Shown one piece after another: positions 48,904 to 58,354 of a stretch of DNA of 64,000 nt (the first letter of the stretch is position 1; each line of letters opens with the position of its first letter). The notes beneath the pieces were generated by a model. That model was not told the origin of the DNA, did no database searches, and saw only the letters and a list, made by a program, of their open reading frames with translations. The DNA lies in NCBI RefSeq assembly GCF_017495225.1, contig NZ_JAFEIG010000033.1:1-64000 (forward strand), read 5' to 3'. Source of the DNA: Daejeonella sp. (GTDB lineage Bacteria > Bacteroidota > Bacteroidia > Sphingobacteriales > Sphingobacteriaceae). The position numbers and the translations under genes are program-made.

Positions 48904-49096
48904 AATGGATTTAGACTGTATGGCCAATTAAGGTTTAAATTCTCTAAGTAAGTATTCCGTTACAATAGAAAATGTAATTAAAGAGAAAGAAAATGAATTT
49001 TTTTGCAATTGGTTTTCGTTGAATTTGCAAATATACCTAAGTATTTAGTCTTTTTTGTGAATTTTAGGTAAGATTCATGTTATAAAGGAATAATAT

Positions 49097-50353
49097 TTAT
49101 TTAAACTTCTCTTCCCAAATTAAAGCTAGGTTTACAATCGTTTGTACTGCTTTTTCCATGTCTTGAACAGATACCCATTCTTGTTTACTATGGAAGGCAT
49201 GCTCTCCAGCAAAAATATTCGGACAAGGTAAACCCATAAATGATAGTCGCGAGCCATCTGTACCCCCTCTAATCCGTTGAAGTTTTGCCTCTAAACCTGC
49301 TCGCTCAACGGCTTCAATGGCCAATTGAGTTAAATTAGGATATTGATCGAGTATCATTTTCATGTTTCGGTATTGCTCTTCCACATGAAATTCATAGGTT
49401 GAATTGGGATAACTTTTTAATACTTGCTTTACAATTTCCTCTAGAAATTGTTCATGCTCTTTTAATTTTTCAGTATCAAAATCACGTATAATAAACTCAA
49501 TATCAGTTTGTTCTACTCCACCGTTAATTGAAACTGGGTGAATAAAACCTGCCAAATCTGAAGTGCTTTCTGGCGATAATGTATCCTTTGGCAATTGCGA
49601 AATGATCTCGGATGCAATCTTAATGGCACTCTCCATCTTGTTTTTCGCAAATCCAGGATGTGCACTTATTCCCTTGATAATTAGTTTAACACCATCGGCC
49701 GAAAAAGTTTCATTTTCGATCGTACCAAGGCTCTCGCCATCAACGGTATATGCAAAATCTGCGCCCAATTTCTTGATGTCCACATGATCTACCCCATGCC
49801 CAATTTCTTCGTCTGGAGTGAACAGAATCTTTATTTCACCGTGTTTGAGCTCCGGATTATTCATTAAAAATTTAGCGGCTTCCATAATTTCAGCTACTCC
49901 AGCTTTATTATCAGCTCCCAAAAGGGTTAAACCACTGGCAGTTATCAGGTCATTGCCAATTTGATTTTTTAAATCTACATGATCTTTCAAACGTAGAATC
50001 TGTGTTTCATCATCTGGTAATATAATATCCTCCCCTTGATAATTTTTATGAATAATTGCTTTTACATTCTCTCCCGAACAGTCGGGCGAGGTATCCATGT
50101 GTGAGCAAAAGCAGATAACTGGGACTTTCTTATCCGAAGTACTCGGAATGCTTGCATAAACATAGCCGTACCCGTCTAAATGTGCATCATTTATCCCCAT
50201 TTCTAAAAGTTCTGCAACAAGCAATCTTCCTAAATTCTTTTGTTTTTCGGTGGATGGAAAGCTATCAGAGCTTGGGTCAGACTGGGTATCAATGGCTGTA
50301 TATCGAACAAAACGATCGGTAAGACTATTATTTATATTTTCGTAAGCACTCAT
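49097..50353 (-). CDS. pepT: Peptidase T (tripeptide aminopeptidase, M20B)
   Basis: A 418-residue cytoplasmic protein of normal family length. Metal-binding and catalytic motifs are SHMDTSPD, GADNKAG, PDEEIGHG and YTVDGE, and RIRGGTDGSRLSFMGLPCPNIFAGEHAFHSKQEW is the C-terminal signature region (split here by motif only). It removes N-terminal residues from tripeptides with two zinc ions. The gene is single and diverges from the MmcQ/YjbR gene with 44 bases between starts. Confidence 0.95.
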   Translation of the reverse strand: MSAYENINNSLTDRFVRYTAIDTQSDPSSDSFPSTEKQKNLGRLLVAELLEMGINDAHLDGYGYVYASIPSTSDKKVPVICFCSHMDTSPDCSGENVKAIIHKNYQGEDIILPDDETQILRLKDHVDLKNQIGNDLITASGLTLLGADNKAGVAEIMEAAKFLMNNPELKHGEIKILFTPDEEIGHGVDHVDIKKLGADFAYTVDGESLGTIENETFSADGVKLIIKGISAHPGFAKNKMESAIKIASEIISQLPKDTLSPESTSDLAGFIHPVSINGGVEQTDIEFIIRDFDTEKLKEHEQFLEEIVKQVLKSYPNSTYEFHVEEQYRNMKMILDQYPNLTQLAIEAVERAGLEAKLQRIRGGTDGSRLSFMGLPCPNIFAGEHAFHSKQEWVSVQDMEKAVQTIVNLALIWEEKFK

Positions 50354-50397
50354 TTTTATCTAGCTTTAAATTATAAGGCAAAATTAAGATTATCCTC

Positions 50398-50736
50398 ATG
50401 AACATTGAAAGTTTAAGAGATTATTGCATTTCTAAAGCTAATGTGGAAGAAACCTTCCCTTTCGGGGATGATACGCTTGTGTTTAAAGTGGGTGGAAAAA
50501 TCTTTTTATTATGTGGCTTAGATAAACCCGACCGATTTAATGTGAAATGTGATCCCGAAAGGGCAATTTTACTCCGAGAGGAATTTGATGAAGTACAAGC
50601 AGGTTGGCACATGAATAAAAAACATTGGAATACGGTGTTTATGAATGGAAGACTGACTGATAAGCAAATTATAGAAATGATAGATCATTCTTATGATTTG
50701 ATAGTTAATAAATTACCAAAAAACAGGCCTTTATAA
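50398..50736 (+). CDS. MmcQ/YjbR family DNA-binding-fold protein
   Basis: A 112-residue protein matching the MmcQ/YjbR (CyaY-like) fold over its whole length: MNIESLRDYCISKANVEETFPFGDDTLVFKV at the start (motif residues 1-31), KIFLLCGLDKP, NVKCDPERAILLREEF, WHMNKKHWNTVF and IDHSYDLIVNKLPK. The family has a proposed nucleic-acid-binding surface but no settled function. It lies alone, divergent from pepT. Confidence 0.9.
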   Translation: MNIESLRDYCISKANVEETFPFGDDTLVFKVGGKIFLLCGLDKPDRFNVKCDPERAILLREEFDEVQAGWHMNKKHWNTVFMNGRLTDKQIIEMIDHSYDLIVNKLPKNRPL

Positions 50737-50843
50737 CCAAGGTATTTTATTGTATAAGTTATTTATAATAAGCAATATATCTTTATAAAAAACATCAACT
50801 AATTAGAATATTCCAAAATTATCAATTCGCTTAGCTATTGCAT

Positions 50844-50851
50844 TATATTTG
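50844..50851 (+). promoter_or_regulatory. Perfect -7 element before the M14 peptidase gene
   Basis: TATATTTG matches all six fixed bases of TAnnTTTG and ends 11 bases before the start codon at 50863. No TTTG is seen at the usual -33 spacing. If used, it would make a transcript with a very short leader. Confidence 0.4.
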
Positions 50852-50862
50852 TATTTACGATT

Positions 50863-52590
50863 ATGTTTAAAAAAACCTTAATTCTTCTCTTTTTTGCTCT
50901 TTGCATTCAAAATGTAAAGGCTCAAGTTATTCCTTTTGAAAAAAACGAAAAAATTAGCAGCACTTATCAAGAACTGATTGATTTTTATACCCTCTTGGAT
51001 AAAAAATATGATCAGATGCGGCTAATCAATTATGGTCCGACAGATATTGGTAAGCCTTTACAATTGGTAGTTTTATCAAAGGATAAAGTTTTCGATCCTG
51101 TTCTCATTCGTAAACAAAACAAGCGTATCTTATTGATTAATAATGGAATACATCCAGGTGAACCAGAAGGTATTGATGCCAGCATGATGCTGGTACGCGA
51201 TATGCTTGAAAAGAATTCAATTCCCGAGAATGTAGTCGTTTGTATTATTCCTGTTTATAATATCGATGGGATGTTGAACCGTGGTTTATCTCGCGTAAAT
51301 CAAAACGGTCCTGAAGCTTATGGTTTTAGAGGGAATTACCAAAATTTGGATTTAAACAGAGATTTTATCAAATCGGATTCAAAAAATTCAAGGTCTTTCC
51401 AGCAGATTTTTAATACCTGGCAGCCCGATGTATTCTTGGATAATCACACCAGCAATGGCGCCGATTACCAATATACCATGACTTTAATTGCGTCACAAAA
51501 AGATAAGTTAAACCCTATTTTATCAAATTATCTAAGTACCAAAATGCTTCCTGAACTTTACAGTAAAATGAAAAATTCAGGGTATGATTTAACCCCTTAC
51601 GTGAATAGCATGGGCGAAACTCCTGAGTCTGGAATTACAGGATTTTTAGAAACCCCAAGGTACTCAAGTGGCTATGCAGCGCTTCATAATACCATTGGAT
51701 TTATTCCAGAAACTCACATGTTAAAGCCTTTTAATGAACGAGTTAAGAGCACTTATCTATTTATGAGTCATGCTATTGCTACTGTTCAAAAGGATGCTCA
51801 ACTCATTGGCGAAACTAAGAAGAAAGCAGATGAAGCGGTAAAAAACCAATTAGTCTTTCCTTTAAGATGGTCATTGAACACCGATACCTTTACTACCTTT
51901 TCATTTAAGGGTTATGAGGCTAAACGTAAAACGAGTGAGGTGAGTGGTAAATCGCGTCTTTATTATGATCGAAATGAGCCTTTTGAGCGCGAAATCAAGG
52001 TTTTTGATGATTATAAGGCTTCTTTAACTGTAAACAAACCCATTGCTTATGTAATTCCGCAAGCATGGCAAAAGGTAATTGAACTTCTGCAGTTAAATGG
52101 CGTTGAAATGAAGCGTTTAAAATCGGATGAGTTGATCGATCTTGAAATGTATTATATAGAAGATTATAAAGGTGGTTCAACACCTTACGAGGGTCATTAT
52201 TTGAAATCGCAGGTTAAGCTTAGGGCTGAAAATCAAAAGGTTAACTTTTATGCTGGCGATTATGTGGTTTTTACCAATCAAGTTAAAAACCGTTATATCG
52301 TTGAAACTCTTGAGCCTCAAGGAGTAGATTCATTTTTTGCATGGGATTTCTTTGATTCTATCATCGGACAAAAAGAGCATTTTTCGGATTATGTTTTTGA
52401 AGATGTTGCTGCTCAGCTTCTCAAAGATGATCCTGCTTTGGCAGAGCGTTTGAGGCTTGAAAAAGAAAAAAATACAGCTAATTTTTCGGCGCTCGATTGG
52501 GTGTACCGAAATTCCAAATATTACGAAAAAACACATAGAAGATATCCTGTTGGCCGATTAGTTTCAGCAATTAAATTAGATTTAGAATGA
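50863..52590 (+). CDS. Secreted M14-family zinc carboxypeptidase-like metallopeptidase
   Basis: A 575-residue protein with a signal peptide ending VKAQ. The zinc site is His97-Pro-Gly-Glu100 (NNGIHPGEPEG) with His195 (LDNHTSNG), and Glu283 in FIPETHM is the likely catalytic residue. The M14 domain covers about residues 25-310; the remaining 260 residues are a further domain without a recognised name. It probably trims peptides in the periplasm or outside the cell. Its stop codon overlaps the rhomboid start (ATGA), so the two are translationally coupled. Confidence 0.9.
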   Translation: MFKKTLILLFFALCIQNVKAQVIPFEKNEKISSTYQELIDFYTLLDKKYDQMRLINYGPTDIGKPLQLVVLSKDKVFDPVLIRKQNKRILLINNGIHPGEPEGIDASMMLVRDMLEKNSIPENVVVCIIPVYNIDGMLNRGLSRVNQNGPEAYGFRGNYQNLDLNRDFIKSDSKNSRSFQQIFNTWQPDVFLDNHTSNGADYQYTMTLIASQKDKLNPILSNYLSTKMLPELYSKMKNSGYDLTPYVNSMGETPESGITGFLETPRYSSGYAALHNTIGFIPETHMLKPFNERVKSTYLFMSHAIATVQKDAQLIGETKKKADEAVKNQLVFPLRWSLNTDTFTTFSFKGYEAKRKTSEVSGKSRLYYDRNEPFEREIKVFDDYKASLTVNKPIAYVIPQAWQKVIELLQLNGVEMKRLKSDELIDLEMYYIEDYKGGSTPYEGHYLKSQVKLRAENQKVNFYAGDYVVFTNQVKNRYIVETLEPQGVDSFFAWDFFDSIIGQKEHFSDYVFEDVAAQLLKDDPALAERLRLEKEKNTANFSALDWVYRNSKYYEKTHRRYPVGRLVSAIKLDLE

Positions 52591-53219
52591 TAGAAAGCTT
52601 TATCAACGAAACACCCGTTGCTACCATTATTTTCATTTTTACCATAGTTACCAGTATTTATGCTTTTTCAAATGCTGAGGTTTATGGAAAATTTATGCTT
52701 CATCCTTATAGTGTAAGTCGCGGTAGCCGACTCTATAGTCTGATTACCAGTGGTTTAATCCATAAGGACTGGACTCACCTTTTAGTAAATATGCTGTCTT
52801 ACTATTTCTTTGCTTTTACTCTTGAAAGAACTTTTGCATCATACAGCAGCTGGGGGCACGTTCAATTTGGAGTTTTATATATTTTAAGCATCATTTTGAG
52901 TGATATCACCTCTATTTTTAAGCATAAAGATCATTTCTGGTTTAACAGTTTGGGGGCTTCTGGAGCAGTTTGTGCTGTGGTTTTTAGCTATATTTTATTC
53001 TATCCTTTGAATAAAATGATGATTTTCCCTATCCCAATCCCAATTCCGGCGGTTATTTATGGATTTTTATTTCTAGCCTATTGCTGGTATGCGGCTCGTA
53101 ATTCTAGAGATGCAATAAATCATGATGCACACTTTTATGGCGCTTTAACAGGTGTTTTTTTAACGATTGTTTATTATCCTGATATTACTAGCTATTTTAT
53201 TAAGCAGCTCATGGGCTAA
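52587..53219 (+). CDS. Rhomboid-family intramembrane serine protease
   Basis: A 210-residue membrane protein with about six hydrophobic helices. HLLVNMLSYYFFAFTLE is the family's loop-helix region; Ser125 in GASGA is the nucleophile and His181 in AHFYGALTG the partner. It cleaves membrane-spanning substrates. It overlaps the upstream M14 gene by four bases and converges on the next gene with a 7-base gap, leaving no room for a separate terminator. Confidence 0.93.
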   Translation: MIESFINETPVATIIFIFTIVTSIYAFSNAEVYGKFMLHPYSVSRGSRLYSLITSGLIHKDWTHLLVNMLSYYFFAFTLERTFASYSSWGHVQFGVLYILSIILSDITSIFKHKDHFWFNSLGASGAVCAVVFSYILFYPLNKMMIFPIPIPIPAVIYGFLFLAYCWYAARNSRDAINHDAHFYGALTGVFLTIVYYPDITSYFIKQLMG

Positions 53220-53226
53220 TTTAATT

Positions 53227-54216
53227 TTAAGAGGGTAAATCAACTTTTGCCGCAGGAATTAACAGACCATTTTCATCTAAAAGGTGAGTAAGCGGATTTT
53301 CCGGATCTTTCAATATCTCAAATAAAAGTATGCCCCAAGGTTTCCAGAAATTTTCTAATACCTGGGCATATGTTTTATTCTGCCAAGCATCAAATAGTGG
53401 TTTACTACTCATTCCCATCAAAGGCATTGCTTCGATGTAAATGGCCTCATCTGTGGGCATAATAGTGTATTCTGGCAAGCGATTAAATAGGTAATTGGAA
53501 TAAAAAAAACGGGCGCAAACTTCTTCAAATTGCGCTGGGTGAAGGGCACTGTTCTGTACTTTTGCTAGAATTTCTTTATGATAAATGGCATTGGTTCCAT
53601 TGTCTTGTAAGCATGCAATTATTCCGAAATCCTTCATGGCAAAAGAATAGGTGAGGGTATTTATTTCATCCCGATAATTGAAAAGATCTTGCTTGGATTC
53701 GATTTTAAATACTTTGATCGTCCAAGGATTACTCCCCTCAAATTCCATAGGTTTTGTAAGGGATTGCAGCATTAAATGCAGATTTCCAAATTTATGTACT
53801 AGCGATTGTGAAAATATAAATTCCTCACCCTTAGCTTTTTGCTGCATTATGCCAATGCGGATTTCATTAAATAAAATCCCGTAAAGCATTTTACCTATCC
53901 ATTGGAATAGTTTTAAATCAGGGAGATTTTGTACCGCATCATAACCAGATAAAAATGCTGTCTTTATTTCCTCTTCTAGCGGTTCTAATATCTCTTTATT
54001 TATGCTTGAAGCACATGGAAGCTTCATGTGACTATAAGTCGACATGCTTTCATCCAATAGCTTAAATGGCTTGTCGTGGAGCTCATATTCGTGCAAAAGC
54101 CATAATGGAAATACATGGATCTCTTCTTCCGAATGTTGAAGTTTTTCTCCGCTAATAAAGCAGTTTTGCTTACTAAAGTTTAAGCGTTCAAATGGTTTGT
54201 AGAGGTTTATTGCCAT
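53227..54216 (-). CDS. Conserved hypothetical protein with a degenerate HNH-like N-terminus
   Basis: The start is taken at ATG 54216 (MAINLYKPFERL; three more residues are possible), giving 329 residues. No signal peptide. The N-terminal stretch NCFISGEKLQHSEEEIHVFPLWLL resembles, in outline, HNH-type proteins that begin CxxC...EHVFPxWL, but the second Cys is replaced by Gly and the downstream zinc ligands are not evident. The rest is alpha-helical and unrecognised. It may have lost nuclease activity, or the likeness may be chance. Its neighbours, a rhomboid and a DUF2490 gene, give no functional clue. Confidence 0.6.
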   Translation of the reverse strand: MAINLYKPFERLNFSKQNCFISGEKLQHSEEEIHVFPLWLLHEYELHDKPFKLLDESMSTYSHMKLPCASSINKEILEPLEEEIKTAFLSGYDAVQNLPDLKLFQWIGKMLYGILFNEIRIGIMQQKAKGEEFIFSQSLVHKFGNLHLMLQSLTKPMEFEGSNPWTIKVFKIESKQDLFNYRDEINTLTYSFAMKDFGIIACLQDNGTNAIYHKEILAKVQNSALHPAQFEEVCARFFYSNYLFNRLPEYTIMPTDEAIYIEAMPLMGMSSKPLFDAWQNKTYAQVLENFWKPWGILLFEILKDPENPLTHLLDENGLLIPAAKVDLPS

Positions 54217-54320
54217 GCTCGGCAAAGTTAGTAAAGCACATTGTTTTATTTACCGGAATTGGTATTTCTATCGTAAAATTTTAAAAGTGAATAATTTTAG
54301 GAATTGGAATAGCTTTTTGA

Positions 54321-55091
54321 TTAAAAATTCAAAATCGTACTAATTAAAATACCTTTATTGTTTTGATATACATTTCTTCCTTCCACTTCTCTGGATAGTT
54401 GGGCAATTTGATTCAAATATCCTCCTTCAATGCGAGTTTTGGAGTTAAAACGATATCCCAAAAGGACTGCAAATCTGTTTTGATCAAACACGTTTTCATT
54501 CACATTTTTACCGAAACCAATCAATAATTCATCATAAACAGCTAAATATGGCGTATTATCAGCCATAGTATTCCCTTTTAGTGGCATTTGCACTCTAAAC
54601 ATGTATCTAAATCTGTTCGAAAATATAAATTGATCTTCTTTTTGAATTTGTGCATTTGAATATCTTCCGATCCATCTTTGTTCAAGCATAAAACGGTGAC
54701 TTATTTCAAAGCTTTTTATTTTATCGTTTAGGTTTACCATTTGCCATGAACGATGCTCAGTGAATTGTTTCCCCAAATTATTTAGTGGAATATCCCCATA
54801 ATTATAGGTTTCTGCTATGGCATAGCCCGCGCGAACACTCAATTTAGGATTTATGGTATAACCAATGCCTGTCCTAAAGAGGTTTTGCATAGGCTCACTG
54901 ATAAGCTTATCACGTCGCCATTGAAACTCGGAGTGTAGGCTCCATGACTTTTTCAATTTAATATTGGCAGAAAACGCATACCAACCGATGCTATTGGGAT
55001 CTGTAATTCTCGTATTTTGTGCGTAATTGGGTGCCCAAATAAAGATTAATAAAATGATTATGATAAAATTTCGGGGAAATTGAATTTTCAT
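54321..55091 (-). CDS. DUF2490 outer membrane beta-barrel-like protein
   Basis: A 256-residue protein with a signal peptide ending PNYAQ and alternating amphipathic strands ending in Phe (STILNF), as in outer membrane barrels. Motifs WYAFSANIKLKKSWSLHSEFQWRRD, LFRTGIGYTINPKLSVRAGYA and HRFMLEQRW fit the DUF2490 family. It lies downstream of the SulP-carbonic anhydrase pair beyond a terminator and may be read independently or by read-through. Whether it helps bicarbonate or sulfate entry is unknown. Confidence 0.8.
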   Translation of the reverse strand: MKIQFPRNFIIIILLIFIWAPNYAQNTRITDPNSIGWYAFSANIKLKKSWSLHSEFQWRRDKLISEPMQNLFRTGIGYTINPKLSVRAGYAIAETYNYGDIPLNNLGKQFTEHRSWQMVNLNDKIKSFEISHRFMLEQRWIGRYSNAQIQKEDQFIFSNRFRYMFRVQMPLKGNTMADNTPYLAVYDELLIGFGKNVNENVFDQNRFAVLLGYRFNSKTRIEGGYLNQIAQLSREVEGRNVYQNNKGILISTILNF

Positions 55092-55148
55092 ATTTTGATG
55101 ATATTTGCTGGAAAAATAGTGCTTTTTGATTTAAAAAATCTATTAAAT

Positions 55149-55174
55149 AAAAAAGGGGCATTTTTATGCGCCCC
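55149..55174 (-). terminator. Terminator after the carbonic anhydrase gene
   Basis: GGGGC (55155-55159) pairs with GCCCC (55170-55174), with two more A-T pairs inside beyond a small bulge. On the minus strand a T6 run follows. It separates the carbonic anhydrase and DUF2490 genes. Confidence 0.75.
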
Positions 55175-55196
55175 TCCTTCCTCAAAATAAACTGGC

Positions 55197-55838
55197 TTAA
55201 TTCAATATTAATGTATCCTCAAAAAACTCTACTTCACCAGTTGTGATATCGTGGCTTCCGCCAACAATTCCTAATTGTCCGCTTTCAATCATTTCTTTTA
55301 AAATCGGACTTCTTTCCATGATTGCTTTCACTGTACGCTTAACATTTATGGCAGAAACTTTTTCAACAAACTCAGCATTACTTGAATTTCTATTTTCTTT
55401 CACCGTGTTTTCGTCATCAACCGCAGGTCTGATTTTTGTTAGAAGGGAGGTTAAATTTCCCATTTCAACATGATCACAAGCTCCTTTAACAGCTCCGCAT
55501 TTAGTATGTCCTAATACTACAATAATCTTAGAACCAGCTACTTTGCAGCCAAATTCCATGCTTCCAAGTATATCTTCATTCAAGATATTTCCCGCAATAC
55601 GCACACTGAATACATCACCTAAACCTTGGTCGAAAATAAGCTCCGCCGAAGTTCTAGAATCGATACAACTTAAAATAACCGCAAATGGATGCTGACCGTC
55701 AGAAGTTTCGTTGGCCTGCTGTAATAAATTACGGTTTACCTTTAAATTACTTACAAATCGTTTATTACCATCTCTTAATAGTTCAAGCGCCTTTGTTGGT
55801 GTGATGGCATCTTGTAATTCCTTTGTTAATGTTTTCAT
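55197..55838 (-). CDS. Beta-class carbonic anhydrase
   Basis: A 213-residue cytoplasmic protein. Zinc and active-site residues are Cys58-x-Asp60-x-Arg62 (SCIDSR) and His111-x-x-Cys114 (GHTKCG), the full beta-class set. It interconverts CO2 and bicarbonate. It lies 14 bases downstream of a SulP-type anion transporter on the same strand. That pairing is known elsewhere and points to bicarbonate uptake coupled to hydration. Confidence 0.95.
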   Translation of the reverse strand: MKTLTKELQDAITPTKALELLRDGNKRFVSNLKVNRNLLQQANETSDGQHPFAVILSCIDSRTSAELIFDQGLGDVFSVRIAGNILNEDILGSMEFGCKVAGSKIIVVLGHTKCGAVKGACDHVEMGNLTSLLTKIRPAVDDENTVKENRNSSNAEFVEKVSAINVKRTVKAIMERSPILKEMIESGQLGIVGGSHDITTGEVEFFEDTLILN

Positions 55839-55852
55839 GTTCTTAATTTTAA

Positions 55853-57409
55853 TTAATTTACAATTGGTTCTATAAAATTGATGGTTTCTACTTTTATGTT
55901 TTTTGTCTTCGCATTTGTACGGTAATTGATAATCAACTCAATTACATCATGCGCAATTGATTTAGATTTTGTACAATCAATAATCACCTTGGAATTTTCA
56001 GGGATCTCATCTAATACCTTTAAAACACTAGCCTTATTAAAGAAAGAAACTTCTTCAGCTAAGGATAAATGATATACTTTCTGACCCTCCTCTGTGCTTG
56101 TTCTTGTTTGTAAATGGTGTGAATTTCTATAACTATGACGTAGCGTATAAAATATTCCGAAAAGTAAACCTATGGTGATTCCTTTAAGTAAATCGGTTAA
56201 TAATATAGCAACAACTGTAGCTACAAAAGGTATAAATTGCTCCCAGCCTAATTTGTACATCTGCTTGAATAGCTCGGGTTTCGCTAGTTTATATCCTACC
56301 ATAATCAAAATGGCCGCCAAACTTGCCAATGGAATCATATTTAACAATCCAGCAATAGTTATCGCGCTAATTAATAAAAACACGCCGTGTAAAATTGCCG
56401 ACATTTTTGTCTTCCCACCAAATGAGATATTTGCCGAGCTTCTTACAATTACTTGCGTGATTGGAAGTCCACCAATTAAGCCAGAAATAATATTTCCTAA
56501 TCCTTGGGCTTTTAACTCCTGATTTGTTGGTGTTACACGTTTATAGGGATCAATTTTATCTGTCGCTTCAACACAAAGTAAAGTCTCTAAACTTGCTACA
56601 ATGGCTAATACAATCGCTATTTTATAAATTTCCGGATTGCTTAATTGGCTAAAATCTGGAAATGTAAATTGTGTTAAGAATTGTGAAAAGTTTTCAGCAA
56701 CAGGAAGTTGAACTACCTGATCAGTTGCTAAACTAAAGTTTAAAACACCATTTTGATATAAATAATTCATTAAAATACCAAAGGCAACTACCACAATTGG
56801 TCCCTGAATTAATTGGAAAATTTTATGCTTTTTAGTCAGGACGGTATCCCAAAGTATTAATATTACTAGCGAAATTGCCGCAATTAATAATGCCCCTGGT
56901 GTAACCCATTCAAATGCATTCGTTATTGCTGAGAAGGTATTCTCACCATCTGCTTGTATAAATGAATCATCACCCTCTACATCTTTATCGTATCCTAAAG
57001 CATGCGGAATTTGCTTCAAAACGATAAGTAAACCAATACCCGTAAGCATACCCTTAATTACTGAAGATGGAAAGAAATAGGCAATAAAACCTGCTTTTGC
57101 AAATCCCATGGCTAATTGAATAATACCAGCAATTACTACTGCCAATAAAAATGCTGGCCATGATCCTAGAGTTGCAATGGATGTTAATACAATTACGGCT
57201 AAACCAGCTGCCGGACCGCTAACCCCTAATGCCGAACCGCTCGCCATCCCAACAATAATACCTCCAATAATACCCGCAATAATTCCCGAAAAAAGTGGAG
57301 CACCAGATGCAAGGGCAATACCTAAACAAAGTGGAACAGCCACGAAAAACACGACTATACTCGCTGGGAGGTCGTTTTTTAGTTCCTTAAACATGTTTTT
57401 TGATTCCAT
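55853..57409 (-). CDS. SulP-family inorganic anion transporter with STAS domain
   Basis: A 518-residue inner membrane protein with many hydrophobic helices (FVAVPLCLGIALASGAPLFSG, SGPAAGLAVIVL, GLIGGLPITQVIVRSSANISFG) and a C-terminal STAS-like domain (about 440-515; VIIDCTKSKSIAHDVIELI). SulP proteins carry sulfate, bicarbonate or related anions. The downstream carbonic anhydrase favours bicarbonate, by inference. A perfect -7 element on the minus strand (57441-57448) lies 31 bases before the start and is overlapped by the palindrome next to the divergent TetR gene, so this operon is probably repressed by that regulator. Confidence 0.92.
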   Translation of the reverse strand: MESKNMFKELKNDLPASIVVFFVAVPLCLGIALASGAPLFSGIIAGIIGGIIVGMASGSALGVSGPAAGLAVIVLTSIATLGSWPAFLLAVVIAGIIQLAMGFAKAGFIAYFFPSSVIKGMLTGIGLLIVLKQIPHALGYDKDVEGDDSFIQADGENTFSAITNAFEWVTPGALLIAAISLVILILWDTVLTKKHKIFQLIQGPIVVVAFGILMNYLYQNGVLNFSLATDQVVQLPVAENFSQFLTQFTFPDFSQLSNPEIYKIAIVLAIVASLETLLCVEATDKIDPYKRVTPTNQELKAQGLGNIISGLIGGLPITQVIVRSSANISFGGKTKMSAILHGVFLLISAITIAGLLNMIPLASLAAILIMVGYKLAKPELFKQMYKLGWEQFIPFVATVVAILLTDLLKGITIGLLFGIFYTLRHSYRNSHHLQTRTSTEEGQKVYHLSLAEEVSFFNKASVLKVLDEIPENSKVIIDCTKSKSIAHDVIELIINYRTNAKTKNIKVETINFIEPIVN

Positions 57410-57440
57410 TTCCTAATTTTTTTCTTGTTATTTAATAAAA

Positions 57441-57512
57441 CAAAGATAGTATCATTATTTTAAATGATAGTAATACTATCTCATATAATTGTAAAACTTT
57501 TATCTAACTTTG
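57441..57512. promoter_or_regulatory. Divergent sulP/tetR promoters with TetR-type operator palindrome
   Basis: On the minus strand TATCTTTG (complement of 57441-57448) and on the plus strand TAACTTTG (57505-57512) both match TAnnTTTG fully. Between them lies GATAGTATCATT (57445-57456) facing AATGATAGTA (57463-57472) and ATACTATC (57473-57480). The outer arms GATAGTAT/ATACTATC are perfect complements, and the inner TAGTATCATT/AATGATAGTA match at nine of ten bases. The palindrome overlaps the sulP -7 element and ends 24 bases before the tetR one, a natural place for a repressor. Confidence 0.72.
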
Positions 57513-57564
57513 TAATTCAGAAATAATTGAATGCAATTTGTGTTCAGAAATAAAAGATGATCTT

Positions 57565-58236
57565 ATGGAATTACAGCTTCAGATTAAAATGAATGACAAA
57601 TTGTTTGTTCGCAACCCTGAGCAGACAGATCTTGGTCGGAAAATTATACAAAATAGTATTCAACTGATTCATGAACATGGATTTGAGGCTTTTACTTTTA
57701 AAAAGCTTGCCGAAGTAATTGGCTCAACTGAAGCAGGTATTTACCGTTATTTTGAAAATAAGCATCGTTTATTGATTTATCTTACTGCTTGGTATTGGAG
57801 TTGGTTAGAGTTTCGTGTTACTTTCCACCTGAACAATATTTCTGATCCTTCAATCAAATTGAAAAAGCTTATTCAGCTTTTGGCTGCCAATGTGGTGGAT
57901 GATGACACTACAATATACGTTAACGAAAGTCTTTTACATCAAATTATTATTGCTGAAGGTTCAAAAGCTTATCTTACAAAGCATGTTTCTGAAGATAATA
58001 AAGATCAATTATTTAAGCCTTATAAAGATCTTTGTACTATAATTTCGGGCATAATTTTAGAGTATAACCCAGCTTATACACATCCTCGTTCACTCGCAAG
58101 TACCATTATTGAAATGGCACATTTGCAGGTATTTTTTATGCATCATTTGCCTTCACTTACTGATTTTGGAGATTGTAAGGATGAGCAATTGGTGGTTCAA
58201 TTTTTAGAAGATTTAGTTTTTTGTAGTATTCGTTAG
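57565..58236 (+). CDS. TetR/AcrR-family transcriptional regulator
   Basis: The start is taken at ATG 57565 (223 residues); the open frame has a TTG 27 bases earlier. The helix-turn-helix is at about residues 25-68: GRKIIQNSIQLIHEHGFEAFTFKKLAEVIGSTEAGIYRYFENKHRLLIYL, read as separate helices. The C-terminal part is a ligand-binding helical domain without a recognised subtype. The gene diverges from the sulP operon and shares a palindromic control region with it, so autoregulation and control of the transporter are likely. The effector is unknown. Confidence 0.88.
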   Translation: MELQLQIKMNDKLFVRNPEQTDLGRKIIQNSIQLIHEHGFEAFTFKKLAEVIGSTEAGIYRYFENKHRLLIYLTAWYWSWLEFRVTFHLNNISDPSIKLKKLIQLLAANVVDDDTTIYVNESLLHQIIIAEGSKAYLTKHVSEDNKDQLFKPYKDLCTIISGIILEYNPAYTHPRSLASTIIEMAHLQVFFMHHLPSLTDFGDCKDEQLVVQFLEDLVFCSIR

Positions 58237-58354
58237 TGCTTTCTCAATCTTAAAAATTCAGCAAATTGGTCAACAAATGTTTTATAGGAATTTTATTCCC
58301 ATAAAATCGTCTCAATGCTATAAATTTCGTTATTTAGTAATATAATTTATTGAT

